Positions 30,582 to 39,246 of a DNA stretch of 64,000 bases are shown in pieces. Below the pieces are notes generated by a model. The model was not told the DNA's origin. It made no database searches and was given only the letters and a program-made list of their open reading frames with translations. Origin of the DNA: Marinibacterium anthonyi (GTDB taxonomy: Bacteria > Pseudomonadota > Alphaproteobacteria > Rhodobacterales > Rhodobacteraceae); NCBI GenBank assembly GCA_003217735.2, contig CP031585.1:558001-622000 (forward strand), in the 5' to 3' direction. Made by a program: the position numbers and the translations under genes. Each line of letters starts with the position of its first letter. The first letter of the stretch is position 1.

Positions 30582-30782
30582 TCAGCGGTCGTAGGGCATG
30601 TAGCCCTTGACGATCTTGGCGTCGGGGGCCGACAGGGTGGTCGTGCCGCGCGCGTCGCGGATGAACTTGGTGGTGCGCTTGATCATGCCATGGCGTTTGC
30701 CGGCTTGCGCCGCCATCACCTTGCCGGTGGCGGTCACCTTGAAGCGCTTCTTGGCGCTCGACTTGGTCTTCATCTTGGGCAT
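30582..30782 (-). CDS. rpmI: 50S ribosomal protein L35
   Basis: A 66-residue ribosomal protein from the ATG at 30782 ([14 protein letters not shown]), ending [11 protein letters not shown]; standard length for L35. A longer in-frame upstream extension exists but is not part of the protein. infC, often upstream, is not seen here. Confidence 0.96.
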   Translation of the reverse strand: MPKMKTKSSAKKRFKVTATGKVMAAQAGKRHGMIKRTTKFIRDARGTTTLSAPDAKIVKGYMPYDR

Positions 30783-31038
30783 TTCGGGTACCTCGATATC
30801 TTGAGTCCGGATAGGCGCGACTCGGCATGCCGCTTTCGGCCGGCCGCGCATGAGAGGCGCCCAATACAGGCAACCGGGAGGCATGGCAAGAGCCAATGCC
30901 GGCGACCGCCATCTCCCGGTCGCGGACCCGGGCCGGAACGTCCCCCAAACGCCAGTTGGCCAAGGTTGCGGGAAAGACGGTGGTCTGCAATCATCAGGCC
31001 GGACGATCAAACCTTTTCAGAAACAAGATTGGAAGCTG

Positions 31039-31434
31039 TTGAAACATCTCATTTTTCGAAGCACGGGCCTTGTCATGCTGGCACTTTCTGCCTGCGTCGA
31101 TGAACCGGCACCTCAAGCGCCCAATGCTGTGACCGCTGGCGAAACACAGGTGCAGGGGAACACATCCCGCCAACAGGTAAAGGTGGACGGTTTGTCCTTT
31201 CGTGTCGACGTCAGCGCGGACAGGCAATCGGCGTTGGTGGGTGTCCCGACCTCGCGCGGTTCCTTCCAGGGCCGCGACATCGAAGCCGCGGCAGAGCAAG
31301 CCACGGCATGCAACGCCAAGATCATCCCGGGCGAGTGGGCTTTCCTGGGCGACCTTGGCGATTTCGAGCTGGACAACCTCCGCCCCCCGGTCACCCGCCC
31401 TTACCCGGCATGGAAGGTGGCTCTGGACTGTTGA
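31039..31434 (+). CDS. putative small lipoprotein
   Basis: 131 residues from a TTG start (TTGGAAG upstream). A short hydrophobic signal has a lipobox LSAC, so Cys17 or so would be lipidated. The remainder (GETQVQGNTSRQQVKVDGLSF..., IIPGEWAFLGDLGDF) has no family I recognise. The protein ends in Cys. The stop codon lies in the first unit of a 17-bp tandem duplication (31423-31458). A longer frame begins at 30850 but would hide the lipobox. Confidence 0.6.
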   Translation: MKHLIFRSTGLVMLALSACVDEPAPQAPNAVTAGETQVQGNTSRQQVKVDGLSFRVDVSADRQSALVGVPTSRGSFQGRDIEAAAEQATACNAKIIPGEWAFLGDLGDFELDNLRPPVTRPYPAWKVALDC

Positions 31435-31458
31435 CGACAAGCTGGACTGTTGACGACA
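31423..31458 (+). repeat. 17-bp direct repeat, two copies
   Basis: CTGGACTGTTGACGACA occurs at 31423-31439 and 31442-31458, with a period of 19 bp. The first copy contains the stop of the lipoprotein gene. A simple recent tandem duplication is the likely origin. Confidence 0.85.
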
Positions 31459-31600
31459 GGACGCAATGCGGAGCCGGGCTTGCGCGCGGCTCCGTCTGGG
31501 TGGCCTGGACTGTCCCGGCCGCGCGTCCGAACGATTTCGGACCGGTGCCATGTCGACCGGGTCTGCCGGGCGCACCCGCTTCCCGGTGATCCGCGGCCTC

Positions 31601-31825
31601 TCAGGTGATGATCCGCGCGATCACGTCGATGAACGCGTTCGGCACGTCCGGCCAGTCGAAGCCGCCGGGCATGTTGGTCACGCCGGAATAGATCAGGTAC
31701 GCCCCCCCCGCCGCCAGCAGGACCGGCAGCTTGGGAAAGCGGCGATCGACCAGCGCGGCCAGAAGCCCGGGAAGCGACAGCCCGGCCAGGAGAATGCCGA
31801 TGACAAGCGAAAGATCGGGGTCCAT
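31601..31825 (-). CDS. small membrane protein downstream of pyk
   Basis: 74 residues from the ATG with GGAG 5 bp upstream (an ATG 15 bp earlier is possible). Two hydrophobic stretches lie at about 5-25 (LSLVIGILLAGLSLPGLLAAL) and 31-45 (LPVLLAAGGAYLIYSGV). It follows pyruvate kinase by about 28 bp on the same strand and is likely co-transcribed. Function unknown. Confidence 0.7.
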   Translation of the reverse strand: MDPDLSLVIGILLAGLSLPGLLAALVDRRFPKLPVLLAAGGAYLIYSGVTNMPGGFDWPDVPNAFIDVIARIIT

Positions 31826-31853
31826 TCCATCTCCATCCATTGGGAAAGGCGAA

Positions 31854-33305
31854 TTATTCTCCCGGGTCCATATAGTAAATCATCCGCTCGTCACAGGGGG
31901 CGACACGCAGGATGTTCGTCGTCCCCGCCACGTTGAACGGCACGCCCGCGGTCACCACGATCTGGTCGCTGTCGGTGGCGTAACCGGTCTGCAGCGCGGC
32001 GCGCACCGCGTTGACCACGGCCATCTTGAACCGCGTCAGCTGTTCGCACATCACCGGCGTCGTGCCCCAGGTCAGCGCCAGCTGGCGCGCGGTCGACTGC
32101 ATGTTGGTCATCGCGATGATCGGCACCGAAGGCCGCTCCCGCGCCGTCAGCAGCGCCGTCGTGCCCGACTGGGTATAGGCCACGATGGCCTTGATGTCGG
32201 TGGTCTCGGCGATCTCGCGCGCGGCCGCGACGATGCCGTCGGCCACCCGATGCTCGCGCCCCTCGCGCGACGCGGCGATGATCTTCATGTAGTTCGAATC
32301 CGCCTCGACCTCGCGGGCGACGTTGTCCATCGTCTGCACGGCCTGGATCGGATAGCTGCCGGCGGCGGATTCCGCGCTCAGCATGATGGCGTCGGTGCCC
32401 TCGTAGATGGCGGTGGCCACGTCCGACACCTCGGCCCGGGTAGGCATCGGGCTGTCGATCATGCTTTCCAGCATCTGCGTGGCGATCACCACCGGCTTGG
32501 CGGCGGCCCGGCACTTGCGCACCAGCCGCTTCTGGATCGGCGGCACCGCGTGCACCGGCATCTCGACGCCCAGGTCGCCGCGCGCCACCATGATCCCGTC
32601 CGACACGGCCAGGATCTCTTCGAAATTGTCCACGGCGGCGGGCTTTTCGACCTTCACCATGATGTTGGCGCGCACGCCCACCAGCGCCCGCGCCTCCTGC
32701 ACGTCCTCGGGCCGCTGCACGAAGGACAGCGCCAGCCAGTCGATGCCCAGCTGACAGGCGAATTCCAGATCCTTGCGGTCCTTCCTGGTCAGCGCCGCCA
32801 GGGGCAGGATCACGTCGGGCACGTTCACGCCCTTGCGGTCGGAAATCGTGCCGCCGGCGATCACGGTGCAATTGGCGTAATCGTCGCCGCAGGCATCGAC
32901 CCGCAGGCGGATCTTGCCGTCATTGACCAGCAGCCGCGCGCCGGGTTCCAGCGCGGCAAAGATCTCGGGATGCGGCAGGCCCACGCGGGATCCGTCGCCC
33001 GGCGTCTTGGCATCCAGGTCCAGCCGGAACTGCGCGCCTTCCGCCAGCTCCTCGGACCCGTTGGCAAAGGTGCCCACCCGCAGCTTCGGCCCCTGCAGGT
33101 CGGCCAGGATGGCGATGGTGCTTTCCAGGTCTTCCTCGACCTGGCGGATGATGGCGTGGCGCGCCTTGATGTCCTCGTGCGTGCCATGGCTCATGTTCAG
33201 GCGAAAGACATCGGCCCCCGCCTCGTGGAGCTTTCGGATCGTGTCGTAGTCGTTCGACGCCGGCCCCAGCGTGGCCACGATTTTCACTCGACGATTTCGG
33301 ATCAT
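31854..33305 (-). CDS. pyk: pyruvate kinase
   Basis: A 483-residue enzyme transferring phosphate from PEP to ADP, the last step of glycolysis. It starts MIRNRRVKIVATLGPAS. Present are the substrate-binding FRLNMSHGTHE, the catalytic region IMVKVEKPAAVDNFEEI (conserved Lys/Glu), MVARGDLGVEMP metal/ATP loop and DAIMLSAESAAGSYPIQAV. A C-terminal allosteric domain follows. Usual length. No allosteric oddity is visible. Confidence 0.96.
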   Translation of the reverse strand: MIRNRRVKIVATLGPASNDYDTIRKLHEAGADVFRLNMSHGTHEDIKARHAIIRQVEEDLESTIAILADLQGPKLRVGTFANGSEELAEGAQFRLDLDAKTPGDGSRVGLPHPEIFAALEPGARLLVNDGKIRLRVDACGDDYANCTVIAGGTISDRKGVNVPDVILPLAALTRKDRKDLEFACQLGIDWLALSFVQRPEDVQEARALVGVRANIMVKVEKPAAVDNFEEILAVSDGIMVARGDLGVEMPVHAVPPIQKRLVRKCRAAAKPVVIATQMLESMIDSPMPTRAEVSDVATAIYEGTDAIMLSAESAAGSYPIQAVQTMDNVAREVEADSNYMKIIAASREGREHRVADGIVAAAREIAETTDIKAIVAYTQSGTTALLTARERPSVPIIAMTNMQSTARQLALTWGTTPVMCEQLTRFKMAVVNAVRAALQTGYATDSDQIVVTAGVPFNVAGTTNILRVAPCDERMIYYMDPGE

Positions 33306-33423
33306 GTGCTTTCTGCTCCCAGTCAGTAGCCTGTTACCGCAAACACACCCTTAAATGAGCTGCGGCAGAATTTCCATAGGCTCCCAATTGCCATAAAGAA
33401 GCAAACAAAGAAGTGACAGGCCC

Positions 33424-34173
33424 ATGACAGACACCCCCGATTTTCAGCCCTTCTTCCGGCTGGGCGACGCCCGCCCCGCGCGCTGGCGCGTCACCTGCGA
33501 CCACGCGGCCAACACCGTGCCCCCTTCGGTCGGCGGCGGCGACCTTGGCCTTCCGCCCGGGGACATGGCCCGACACATCGCCTGGGACGTCGGCGCCTGG
33601 GGCGTCAGCACGACCCTGGGCGACCTGCTCGACGCGCCCGTCGCCGGCGCCAATTTCTCGCGCCTGGTGATCGACCCCAACCGGGGCGAAGACGACCCGA
33701 CGCTGCTGATGAAACTCTACGACGGCACCATCATCCCGGCCAACCGCCACGCCGACGCGGTGGAACGCGAACGCCGACTGGCCGCGTTCTACCGTCCCTA
33801 CGACCGCGTGCTGGCCGACATGATGGCCCCCGCCGACGCCGTCCTGCTGTCGATCCACAGCTTCACCCGCCAGCTCCGCGGCCGCCCGCCGCGGCCCTGG
33901 CACATCGGCATCCTGCACGCGGGCGAAAACCCGCTGGCCACCGCGCTCCTCGATCTGCTGCGCGCCCAGGGCGACCTGACCGTGGGCGAAAACGAACCCT
34001 ACGGCGGCCACCTGCCGGGCGACGCCATCGACCGTCACGCCCTGCGCTCGGGGCGCCCCAACGTGCTGATCGAAATCCGCAACGACCTCATCGCCGACCA
34101 AGCCGGCCAACGCGCCTGGGCCACCCGACTCGCCCCCATCCTGCAAAAGGCCCTCGCCACCTCCGGCCTCTGA
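33424..34173 (+). CDS. N-formylglutamate amidohydrolase family protein
   Basis: A 249-residue zinc hydrolase of the HutG/FGase fold (PF05013). It shows CDHAANTVP (metal His), HIAWDVGAWG, SRLVIDPNR and HSFTRQL (second metal His), then EIRNDLI at the C-terminus. In histidine degradation it would release formate from N-formylglutamate, but no hut genes are adjacent; family members act on other N-acyl or amide substrates. It is divergent from pyk with a 118-bp shared promoter region. Confidence 0.87.
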   Translation: MTDTPDFQPFFRLGDARPARWRVTCDHAANTVPPSVGGGDLGLPPGDMARHIAWDVGAWGVSTTLGDLLDAPVAGANFSRLVIDPNRGEDDPTLLMKLYDGTIIPANRHADAVERERRLAAFYRPYDRVLADMMAPADAVLLSIHSFTRQLRGRPPRPWHIGILHAGENPLATALLDLLRAQGDLTVGENEPYGGHLPGDAIDRHALRSGRPNVLIEIRNDLIADQAGQRAWATRLAPILQKALATSGL

Positions 34174-34295
34174 CCGGTCCGGCTTCTTTCTCTTCGAAAA
34201 TACCCCGGCCGGCGATCTCCGCCGCCGCGCCGCCTCGGAACAAACCCTTGCCCCCGGCTCCTCGCCCGCCCACACTTCCGGCCGAGGAGACGCCC

Positions 34296-34412
34296 ATGAC
34301 ACCCGAAACCCTCCAATCCCTCGCCGCCGTCTTCGGCTGGATGACCCTTCTCAACATCGCGTTCTACGCGTTCTCGGCGCTCCTCGTGGTCGCCCTGCGC
34401 ATCCTGGCCTGA
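34296..34412 (+). CDS. very small membrane protein
   Basis: A 38-residue frame (MTPETLQSLAAVFGWMTLLN...) with one hydrophobic segment, preceded by GAGGAGACGCCC. It resembles the N-terminal half of the DUF6868 small membrane proteins, which are about twice as long; this one stops early at ALRILA. It may be a natural microprotein or a shortened gene. Confidence 0.5.
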   Translation: MTPETLQSLAAVFGWMTLLNIAFYAFSALLVVALRILA

Positions 34413-34515
34413 CGCGCCCCTCGCCGACCCCCGCCCCCGCCGACCCCCGCCCCCGCCCATTGCCGGACCCCCTCGCGATGGTTACCTCAGCCAAAAGCCC
34501 CGAAAGGAGACAGAC

Positions 34516-34830
34516 ATGGACCAACAGAGCGAAATCGAACTCCAGGCCGCCGCCTTCCGCCGTCTGCAACGGCACCTCATGGAAGACCGGCGCGACGTCC
34601 AGAACATCGACCTGATGAACCTGGCCGGCTTCTGCCGCAACTGCCTCAGCCGCTGGTACAAGGAAGCCGCGCTCGAACGGGGCATCGACATGGACGACGC
34701 CCGGGCGCGCGAAATCTTCTATGGCATGCCCTATTCCGAATGGAAGGCGCAGCACCAGGGCGACGCCAGCCCCCAACAGCAGGCCGACTTCACGAAATCC
34801 TTCGCCGAGAACGTCCCAGACAAGACCTGA
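34516..34830 (+). CDS. DUF1244 family protein
   Basis: A 104-residue cytoplasmic protein. The core IDLMNLAGFCRNCLSRWY (CxxC pair) and EIFYGMPYSEWKAQHQ are diagnostic of DUF1244, a small conserved alphaproteobacterial/gammaproteobacterial family of unknown function. The ribosome site is GAAAGGAGACAGAC. It is flanked by other single genes. Confidence 0.88.
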   Translation: MDQQSEIELQAAAFRRLQRHLMEDRRDVQNIDLMNLAGFCRNCLSRWYKEAALERGIDMDDARAREIFYGMPYSEWKAQHQGDASPQQQADFTKSFAENVPDKT

Positions 34831-34961
34831 CCAAGGCCTGACCGAGGCCCCACCAAGGCCCGAAAAAGGCCCACCACGCACAGACCCTGTTCGCCGGGGC
34901 GCCTTATCCGCACAGGCCCCCGGCGCTACACTCCGGTCCATCACGAAAATGGACCGGGACC

Positions 34962-35759
34962 ATGCGCGACCGACTGCCGACCTATTTCATCTCTCACGGC
35001 GGCGGCCCCTGGCCCTGGATCCCGTCCATGGCGGACGAACTGGCCCCCCTGGCCTCCGCGCTCGCCCGGATGCCCGACGACATCGGGACAAGGCCCCGCG
35101 CCGTCCTGATGATCTCCGGCCATTGGGAGGAAGCGGCCTACACCATCCAGACCGCCGCCCGGCCGGGCATGCTCTACGATTACCGCAACTTCCCGCCCGA
35201 AACCTACCGCATCACCTATCCCGCCCCGGGCGATCCGGCGCTGGCCGACCGGGTGGCGCAGCTGGTCGACGCCGCCGGCCTGCCCACCGCCCGCGACGCG
35301 ACGCGCGGCTATGACCACGGCGCCTTCGTCCCCATGGCGCTGATCTACCCCGATGCCGACATGCCCCTGGTCCAACTCTCCATGCGCCACCACTACGACC
35401 CGGCCGAACATTTCCGCCTGGGCCAGGCGCTGGCGTCGCTGCGCGACGACGGCGTGCTGATCGTCGGGTCGGGCCTGTCCTACCACAACCTGCGCAACTT
35501 CGGCCCCCGGGCGCGTGTGCCCTCGCAGGCCTTCGACACCTGGCTGTCGGAAACGCTCAGCCACGTCCCCGCATCCCGCACCGCCAAGGTGCTGAACTGG
35601 GAACAGGCCCCCCACGCCCGGGTCTGCCACGCGCAGGAAGACCACCTCGTGCCGCTGTTCACCGCGCTGGGGGCGGCCGAAAACGATCCGGCCACCCGGG
35701 TCTATCACCAGACGGGAATCTTCGGCGGCGTCACGGCCTCCAGCTGGAAATTCGGCTGA
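34962..35759 (+). CDS. DODA-type extradiol ring-opening dioxygenase family protein
   Basis: A 265-residue member of the LigB/DODA superfamily (YgiD-like). Metal-ligand His residues appear in YFISHGGGPWPW (about 10-14), SGHWEEAAYT (about 52) and YDHGAFVPM (about 122). VGSGLSYHNLR is near 175. Relatives cleave catecholic rings such as 4,5-DOPA with Fe or Zn. Substrate unknown here; a quinone or flavin detoxification role is sometimes suggested by context, which is lacking. Confidence 0.88.
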   Translation: MRDRLPTYFISHGGGPWPWIPSMADELAPLASALARMPDDIGTRPRAVLMISGHWEEAAYTIQTAARPGMLYDYRNFPPETYRITYPAPGDPALADRVAQLVDAAGLPTARDATRGYDHGAFVPMALIYPDADMPLVQLSMRHHYDPAEHFRLGQALASLRDDGVLIVGSGLSYHNLRNFGPRARVPSQAFDTWLSETLSHVPASRTAKVLNWEQAPHARVCHAQEDHLVPLFTALGAAENDPATRVYHQTGIFGGVTASSWKFG

Positions 35760-35834
35760 TCCGGCCTCTCGACATCCCGCCCGGGCCGCGTATCTTCGAC
35801 CCCCGGGGGGAGAAGGACAAACCAAGGCGCCCCG

Positions 35835-36194
35835 ATGCTCGGCTACCTCACGCTCATCTTCACCTGCCAGCTGATCGGCGAACTGATCACCCACGCCCTG
35901 GCCCTGCCCATCCCGGGTCCGGTCATCGGCATGGTGGTGCTGTTCCTGGTGCTGGTCCTGCGCGGCCGCGTGCCCGACGGGCTGGACAAGGTCTCGGCCA
36001 CGCTGCTGCAATACCTGTCGCTGCTGTTCGTGCCGGCGGGCACCGGCGTCATGCTGCATTTCCGCCTGATCGAGGCCAGCCTGGTGCCCATCACCCTGTC
36101 GCTGCTGGTCTCGACCCTGCTGACCATCGCGGTGACCTCGGTGCTGATGTCCTGGCTGTCAAAGGCGCGGCCGGGAGGGCAGGCCGATGTCTAA
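35835..36194 (+). CDS. lrgA: CidA/LrgA family holin-like protein
   Basis: A 119-residue, four-helix membrane protein: CQLIGELI, PIPGPVIGMVVLFLVL and LLFVPAGTGVM are the LrgA/CidA signatures. The gene overlaps lrgB by 8 bp. The pair has been linked to murein hydrolase control and, in plants and bacteria, to glycolate, glycerate or pyruvate transport. Confidence 0.9.
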   Translation: MLGYLTLIFTCQLIGELITHALALPIPGPVIGMVVLFLVLVLRGRVPDGLDKVSATLLQYLSLLFVPAGTGVMLHFRLIEASLVPITLSLLVSTLLTIAVTSVLMSWLSKARPGGQADV

Positions 36195-36903
36195 CCTGCA
36201 GGAAACCTGGGTCTACCTGTCCGCCTCGCCGCTGTTTCACCTGACGCTGACCCTGATCGCCTTCTGGATCGGCAGCCGGATCTACGAGGCCGCCGGCCGC
36301 CACCCGATCCTGAACCCGGTGCTGATCGCGGTGATGATCATCGTCGCGGTGCTGCTGCTGACCGGCACCAGCTACGGCACTTATTTCCAGGGCGCGCAAT
36401 TCGTCCATTTCCTGCTGGGCCCGGCGACCGTGTCGCTGGCCGTGCCGCTGTATCGCCAGCTGGACCGCGTGCGCAAATCCGCGCTGGCGCTGATCGTCAG
36501 CCTGCTGGCGGGTTCGGCCACCGCGATCCTGTCGGCGGTGGCCGTCGGCTGGCTGTTCGGCGCCTCGTCCGAGGTGCTGGCGTCGCTGGCGCCGAAATCG
36601 GCCACCACGCCGGTGGCCATGGGCATCGCCGAACAGCTGGGCGGCATCCCGACGCTGACGGCGGTCCTGGTCATCGTGACGGGGATCATCGGGGCGATGC
36701 TTGGGCCCATGGTCATGACCCGGCTGGGCGTGACCGACATGGCGGCGCGGGGGCTGGCGATGGGCACGGCAAGCCATGGTATCGGCACCGCGCGCGCGCT
36801 TCAGGTCGACGAAACCGCCGGCGCCTTTTCGGGTCTGGCCATGGGCCTGAACGCCCTGGCCACCGCCCTGTTGCTGCCGGTGATCTGGGGGCTGCTCAGC
36901 TGA
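36187..36903 (+). CDS. lrgB: LrgB family protein
   Basis: A 238-residue polytopic protein with KSATTPVAMGIAEQLGG and GTASHGIGTARALQ, both diagnostic of LrgB/CidB and its plastid relative PLGG1. Partner of the preceding LrgA (overlapping reading frames). Likely forms a small-organic-acid export or import system rather than a lysis system in this organism; that is inference. Confidence 0.92.
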   Translation: MSNLQETWVYLSASPLFHLTLTLIAFWIGSRIYEAAGRHPILNPVLIAVMIIVAVLLLTGTSYGTYFQGAQFVHFLLGPATVSLAVPLYRQLDRVRKSALALIVSLLAGSATAILSAVAVGWLFGASSEVLASLAPKSATTPVAMGIAEQLGGIPTLTAVLVIVTGIIGAMLGPMVMTRLGVTDMAARGLAMGTASHGIGTARALQVDETAGAFSGLAMGLNALATALLLPVIWGLLS

Positions 36904-36988
36904 GACCACGACCGCGACGTACGGAATGCGTGGACGCGGCCGCGCACAAAGCGTTAAACTTCGTTAATCGTATTGTCGAAGGCTCGCC

Positions 36989-37177
36989 ATGCACCGCATT
37001 CTTCTGATCGCCACCGCGTCTGCCCTGATCGCGGCCGATGCACCTGCGGCCGTCGTTCCCGTGGACGTCCCGACCGTCACGGTCGACGTCGCACATGGTG
37101 GCGGGTGCCGCAAGAGTTCGCCGCCGGGGCAGTGCTGTCACATGGAAAAGAAGGTGGGCAAGGTCCACTGCCACTAG
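36989..37177 (+). CDS. small secreted Cys/His-rich protein
   Basis: 62 residues. A signal peptide covers about 1-20 (ending ADAPAA). The mature part ends in a cluster of five Cys-or-His-rich positions (GGGCRKSSPPGQCCHMEKK and KVHCH). This composition suggests disulfides or metal binding. No family recognised. It is AT-poor like its neighbours, so not obviously foreign. Confidence 0.55.
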   Translation: MHRILLIATASALIAADAPAAVVPVDVPTVTVDVAHGGGCRKSSPPGQCCHMEKKVGKVHCH

Positions 37178-37225
37178 GGCAGGGACCCCGGCCCACATGG
37201 CCCCCCTCCCAGGGGGCCAAATGCC

Positions 37226-38089
37226 TCAGATGGCGGTCTTCAGGCTTTCTTCCAGGTAGATCTCGCGCAGGCGCTTGGCGACCTTGCCGGGCGTGCCTTC
37301 GCCGATGGCCGCGCCGTCGACTTCCACCACCGGCATCACGAAGGACGAGGCCGAGGTGATGAAGGCCTCGTCGGCCTCCTTGGCTTCGTCGATGGTAAAG
37401 TTGCGTTCCTCGACTTCCATCTGCGCTTCGCGGGCAAAGCGCAGCACGGCGGCGCGGGTGATCCCGTGCAGGATGTCCTTGGACAGCTCCCGCGTGATGA
37501 TCTTGCCGCCCTTCACGATATAGGCGTTGTTGGACGTGCCTTCGGTGACGAACCCGTCCTCGACCAGCCAGGCGTCATCGACACCGGCCTTCTTGGCCAT
37601 CATCTTGCCCATCGACGGGTACAACAGCTGCACCGTCTTGATGTCGCGCCGGCCCCAGCGGATGTCCTCGATCGAGATCACCTTGATCCCCTTGTCGGCC
37701 TGCGGGCTTTGCGCAAGGCCGGGCTTGGACTGGGTGAACAGAACAATGGTCGACGGCGTGGTCGCCGGGTCCGGAAAGACGAAATCCCGGTCGCCCGGCG
37801 CGCCGCGGGTGATCTGAAGGTAGACCAGCCCATCGGTGATGTCGTTCTTCTCGACCAGCTCGCGGTGGATCTCCAGCAGCTCGTCCATGGTCACCGGCGC
37901 AACCATGTCCAGTTCGGTCAGCGACCGTTCCAGCCGCTTGGCGTGACCGGCAAAGTCGATCAGCTTGCCGCCCAGCACCGAGGTCACCTCGTAGACGCCG
38001 TCGGCCATCAGGAAGCCGCGGTCGAAGATGGAAACCTTGGCTTCGGTTTCCGGCAGGTAGTCTCCGTTGACGTAAACGGTACGGGTCAT
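37226..38089 (-). CDS. dat: D-amino-acid transaminase
   Basis: A 287-residue fold-type IV PLP enzyme, branched-chain/D-alanine aminotransferase family. The N-terminus is VYVNGDYLPETEAKVSIFDRGFLMADGVYE. The PLP lysine lies in RRDIKTVQLL (about residue 147), and the phosphate loop is in EGTSNNAYIV (about 178-188) and HGITR. It exchanges amino groups between D-amino acids and 2-oxo acids, typically D-Ala plus 2-oxoglutarate to D-Glu. It lies on the same strand as dgcA and dgcN, which process D-glutamate, with a 128-bp gap; a D-amino-acid module is plausible. Confidence 0.87.
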   Translation of the reverse strand: MTRTVYVNGDYLPETEAKVSIFDRGFLMADGVYEVTSVLGGKLIDFAGHAKRLERSLTELDMVAPVTMDELLEIHRELVEKNDITDGLVYLQITRGAPGDRDFVFPDPATTPSTIVLFTQSKPGLAQSPQADKGIKVISIEDIRWGRRDIKTVQLLYPSMGKMMAKKAGVDDAWLVEDGFVTEGTSNNAYIVKGGKIITRELSKDILHGITRAAVLRFAREAQMEVEERNFTIDEAKEADEAFITSASSFVMPVVEVDGAAIGEGTPGKVAKRLREIYLEESLKTAI

Positions 38090-38177
38090 GGGCGTCTCTC
38101 CGTGTAAGCGTGCGTCTCTGTCGTCGTTGGTCGCAGGCGCGTCAAGATGGGCGTTGGTTCACGATGGCCGATGTTCG

Positions 38178-38201
38178 GCCGGGTATTTGGAAAGAGAAAG
38201 A
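38178..38201 (+). repeat. tail-only copy of the dispersed repeat
   Basis: GGGTATTTGGAAAGAGAAAG plus AAGC matches the tail of the full repeats at 26270, 41698 and 61681 but lacks the hairpins. It lies downstream of dgcA (minus strand). Confidence 0.6.
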
Positions 38202-38217
38202 AGCAGCCGGGCGGCGC

Positions 38218-39183
38218 TTATCCCCAGAGGGCGGCATCGGAGGGATGCACGCCGTGTGCGTCGTAGAGAAGACCGTTGTCGCGATCCCTGGCCATCAGCA
38301 GCGGGCCGTCGAGATCGGTGATCATCGCGCCCTGCGCCAGCAGGACGGCGGGCGCCATGGCCAGCGAAGACCCCACCATGCAGCCGATCATGATCTTGTA
38401 GCCTTCGGCCAGCGCGGCGTCACGCAGGGCCAGCGCCTCTGTCAGGCCACCGGTCTTGTCGAGCTTGATGTTCACCACGTCGTACTTGCCCTTCAGATGG
38501 GGCAGCGAGGCGCGGTCATGGCAGCTTTCGTCGGCGCAGACGGGCACCGGGCGGTCCATCCCGATCAGGGCCTCGTCGTCGCCGGCGGGCAGGGGCTGTT
38601 CCACCAGCGCCACGCCAAGGCGCACCAGGTGCGGCGCCAGGTCGGCATAGACCTCGGCCGACCAGCCTTCGTTGGCGTCGATGATGATCGTCGATTTCGG
38701 CGCGCCGGCCCGCACGGCCTCAAGCCGGGGCATGTCGTCGGGCGTGCCCAGCTTGATCTTCAGCAGCGGGCGATAGGCGTTCTTGGCCGCCTGCGCCTGC
38801 ATCGCCTCAGGCGTATCCAGCGACAGGGTATAGGCGGTGATCTCGGGCCCCGGCTGCGCCAGCCCGGCCAGTTCCCAGGCGCGTTTGCCGGCTTTCTTCG
38901 CCTCAAGGTCCCACAACGCGCAATCCACGGCATTGCGCGCCGCGCCCGGCTCCAGCAGATCGGCCAGCGCGGCCCGGTCAAAGTCCGCGGGCAACCCCCG
39001 GATCTCGGCTTCGACACTGTCCAGCGTCTCGTCGTAGCGGGCGTAGGGCACGCATTCCCCGTACCCTTTCACGCCGCCGTCCTCGAGCGTGACCGTCAGC
39101 ACCTGAGCTTCGGTCCGCGACCCCCGGCTGATCGTGAACACCTGCGCCAACGGGAACACATCCCGCGCGATATCGATCCGCAT
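38218..39183 (-). CDS. dgcA: dipeptide/N-acetyl-D-glutamate epimerase of the enolase superfamily (DgcA-like)
   Basis: A 321-residue muconate-lactonizing-type enolase-superfamily enzyme. It has the barrel Lys motif LLKIKLG (KxK, about 180), metal ligands in IIIDANEGW (Asp) and the EQPLPAGDDEAL region (Glu), CADESCHD (Asp/Glu) and the opposite-face Lys in VNIKLDKTGG. Related proteins are L-Ala-D/L-Glu epimerases (YcjG). Adjacency to DgcN points to the marine D-glutamate route, where N-acetyl-D-Glu is racemised to the L form. The exact substrate is inferred from context. Confidence 0.85.
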   Translation of the reverse strand: MRIDIARDVFPLAQVFTISRGSRTEAQVLTVTLEDGGVKGYGECVPYARYDETLDSVEAEIRGLPADFDRAALADLLEPGAARNAVDCALWDLEAKKAGKRAWELAGLAQPGPEITAYTLSLDTPEAMQAQAAKNAYRPLLKIKLGTPDDMPRLEAVRAGAPKSTIIIDANEGWSAEVYADLAPHLVRLGVALVEQPLPAGDDEALIGMDRPVPVCADESCHDRASLPHLKGKYDVVNIKLDKTGGLTEALALRDAALAEGYKIMIGCMVGSSLAMAPAVLLAQGAMITDLDGPLLMARDRDNGLLYDAHGVHPSDAALWG

Positions 39184-39246
39184 CGCCCGACCTCCTGTTT
39201 CTTTCTGGCAAAAATTACCCCGGCGGGCGGCCCGCCGGGGAAGACA

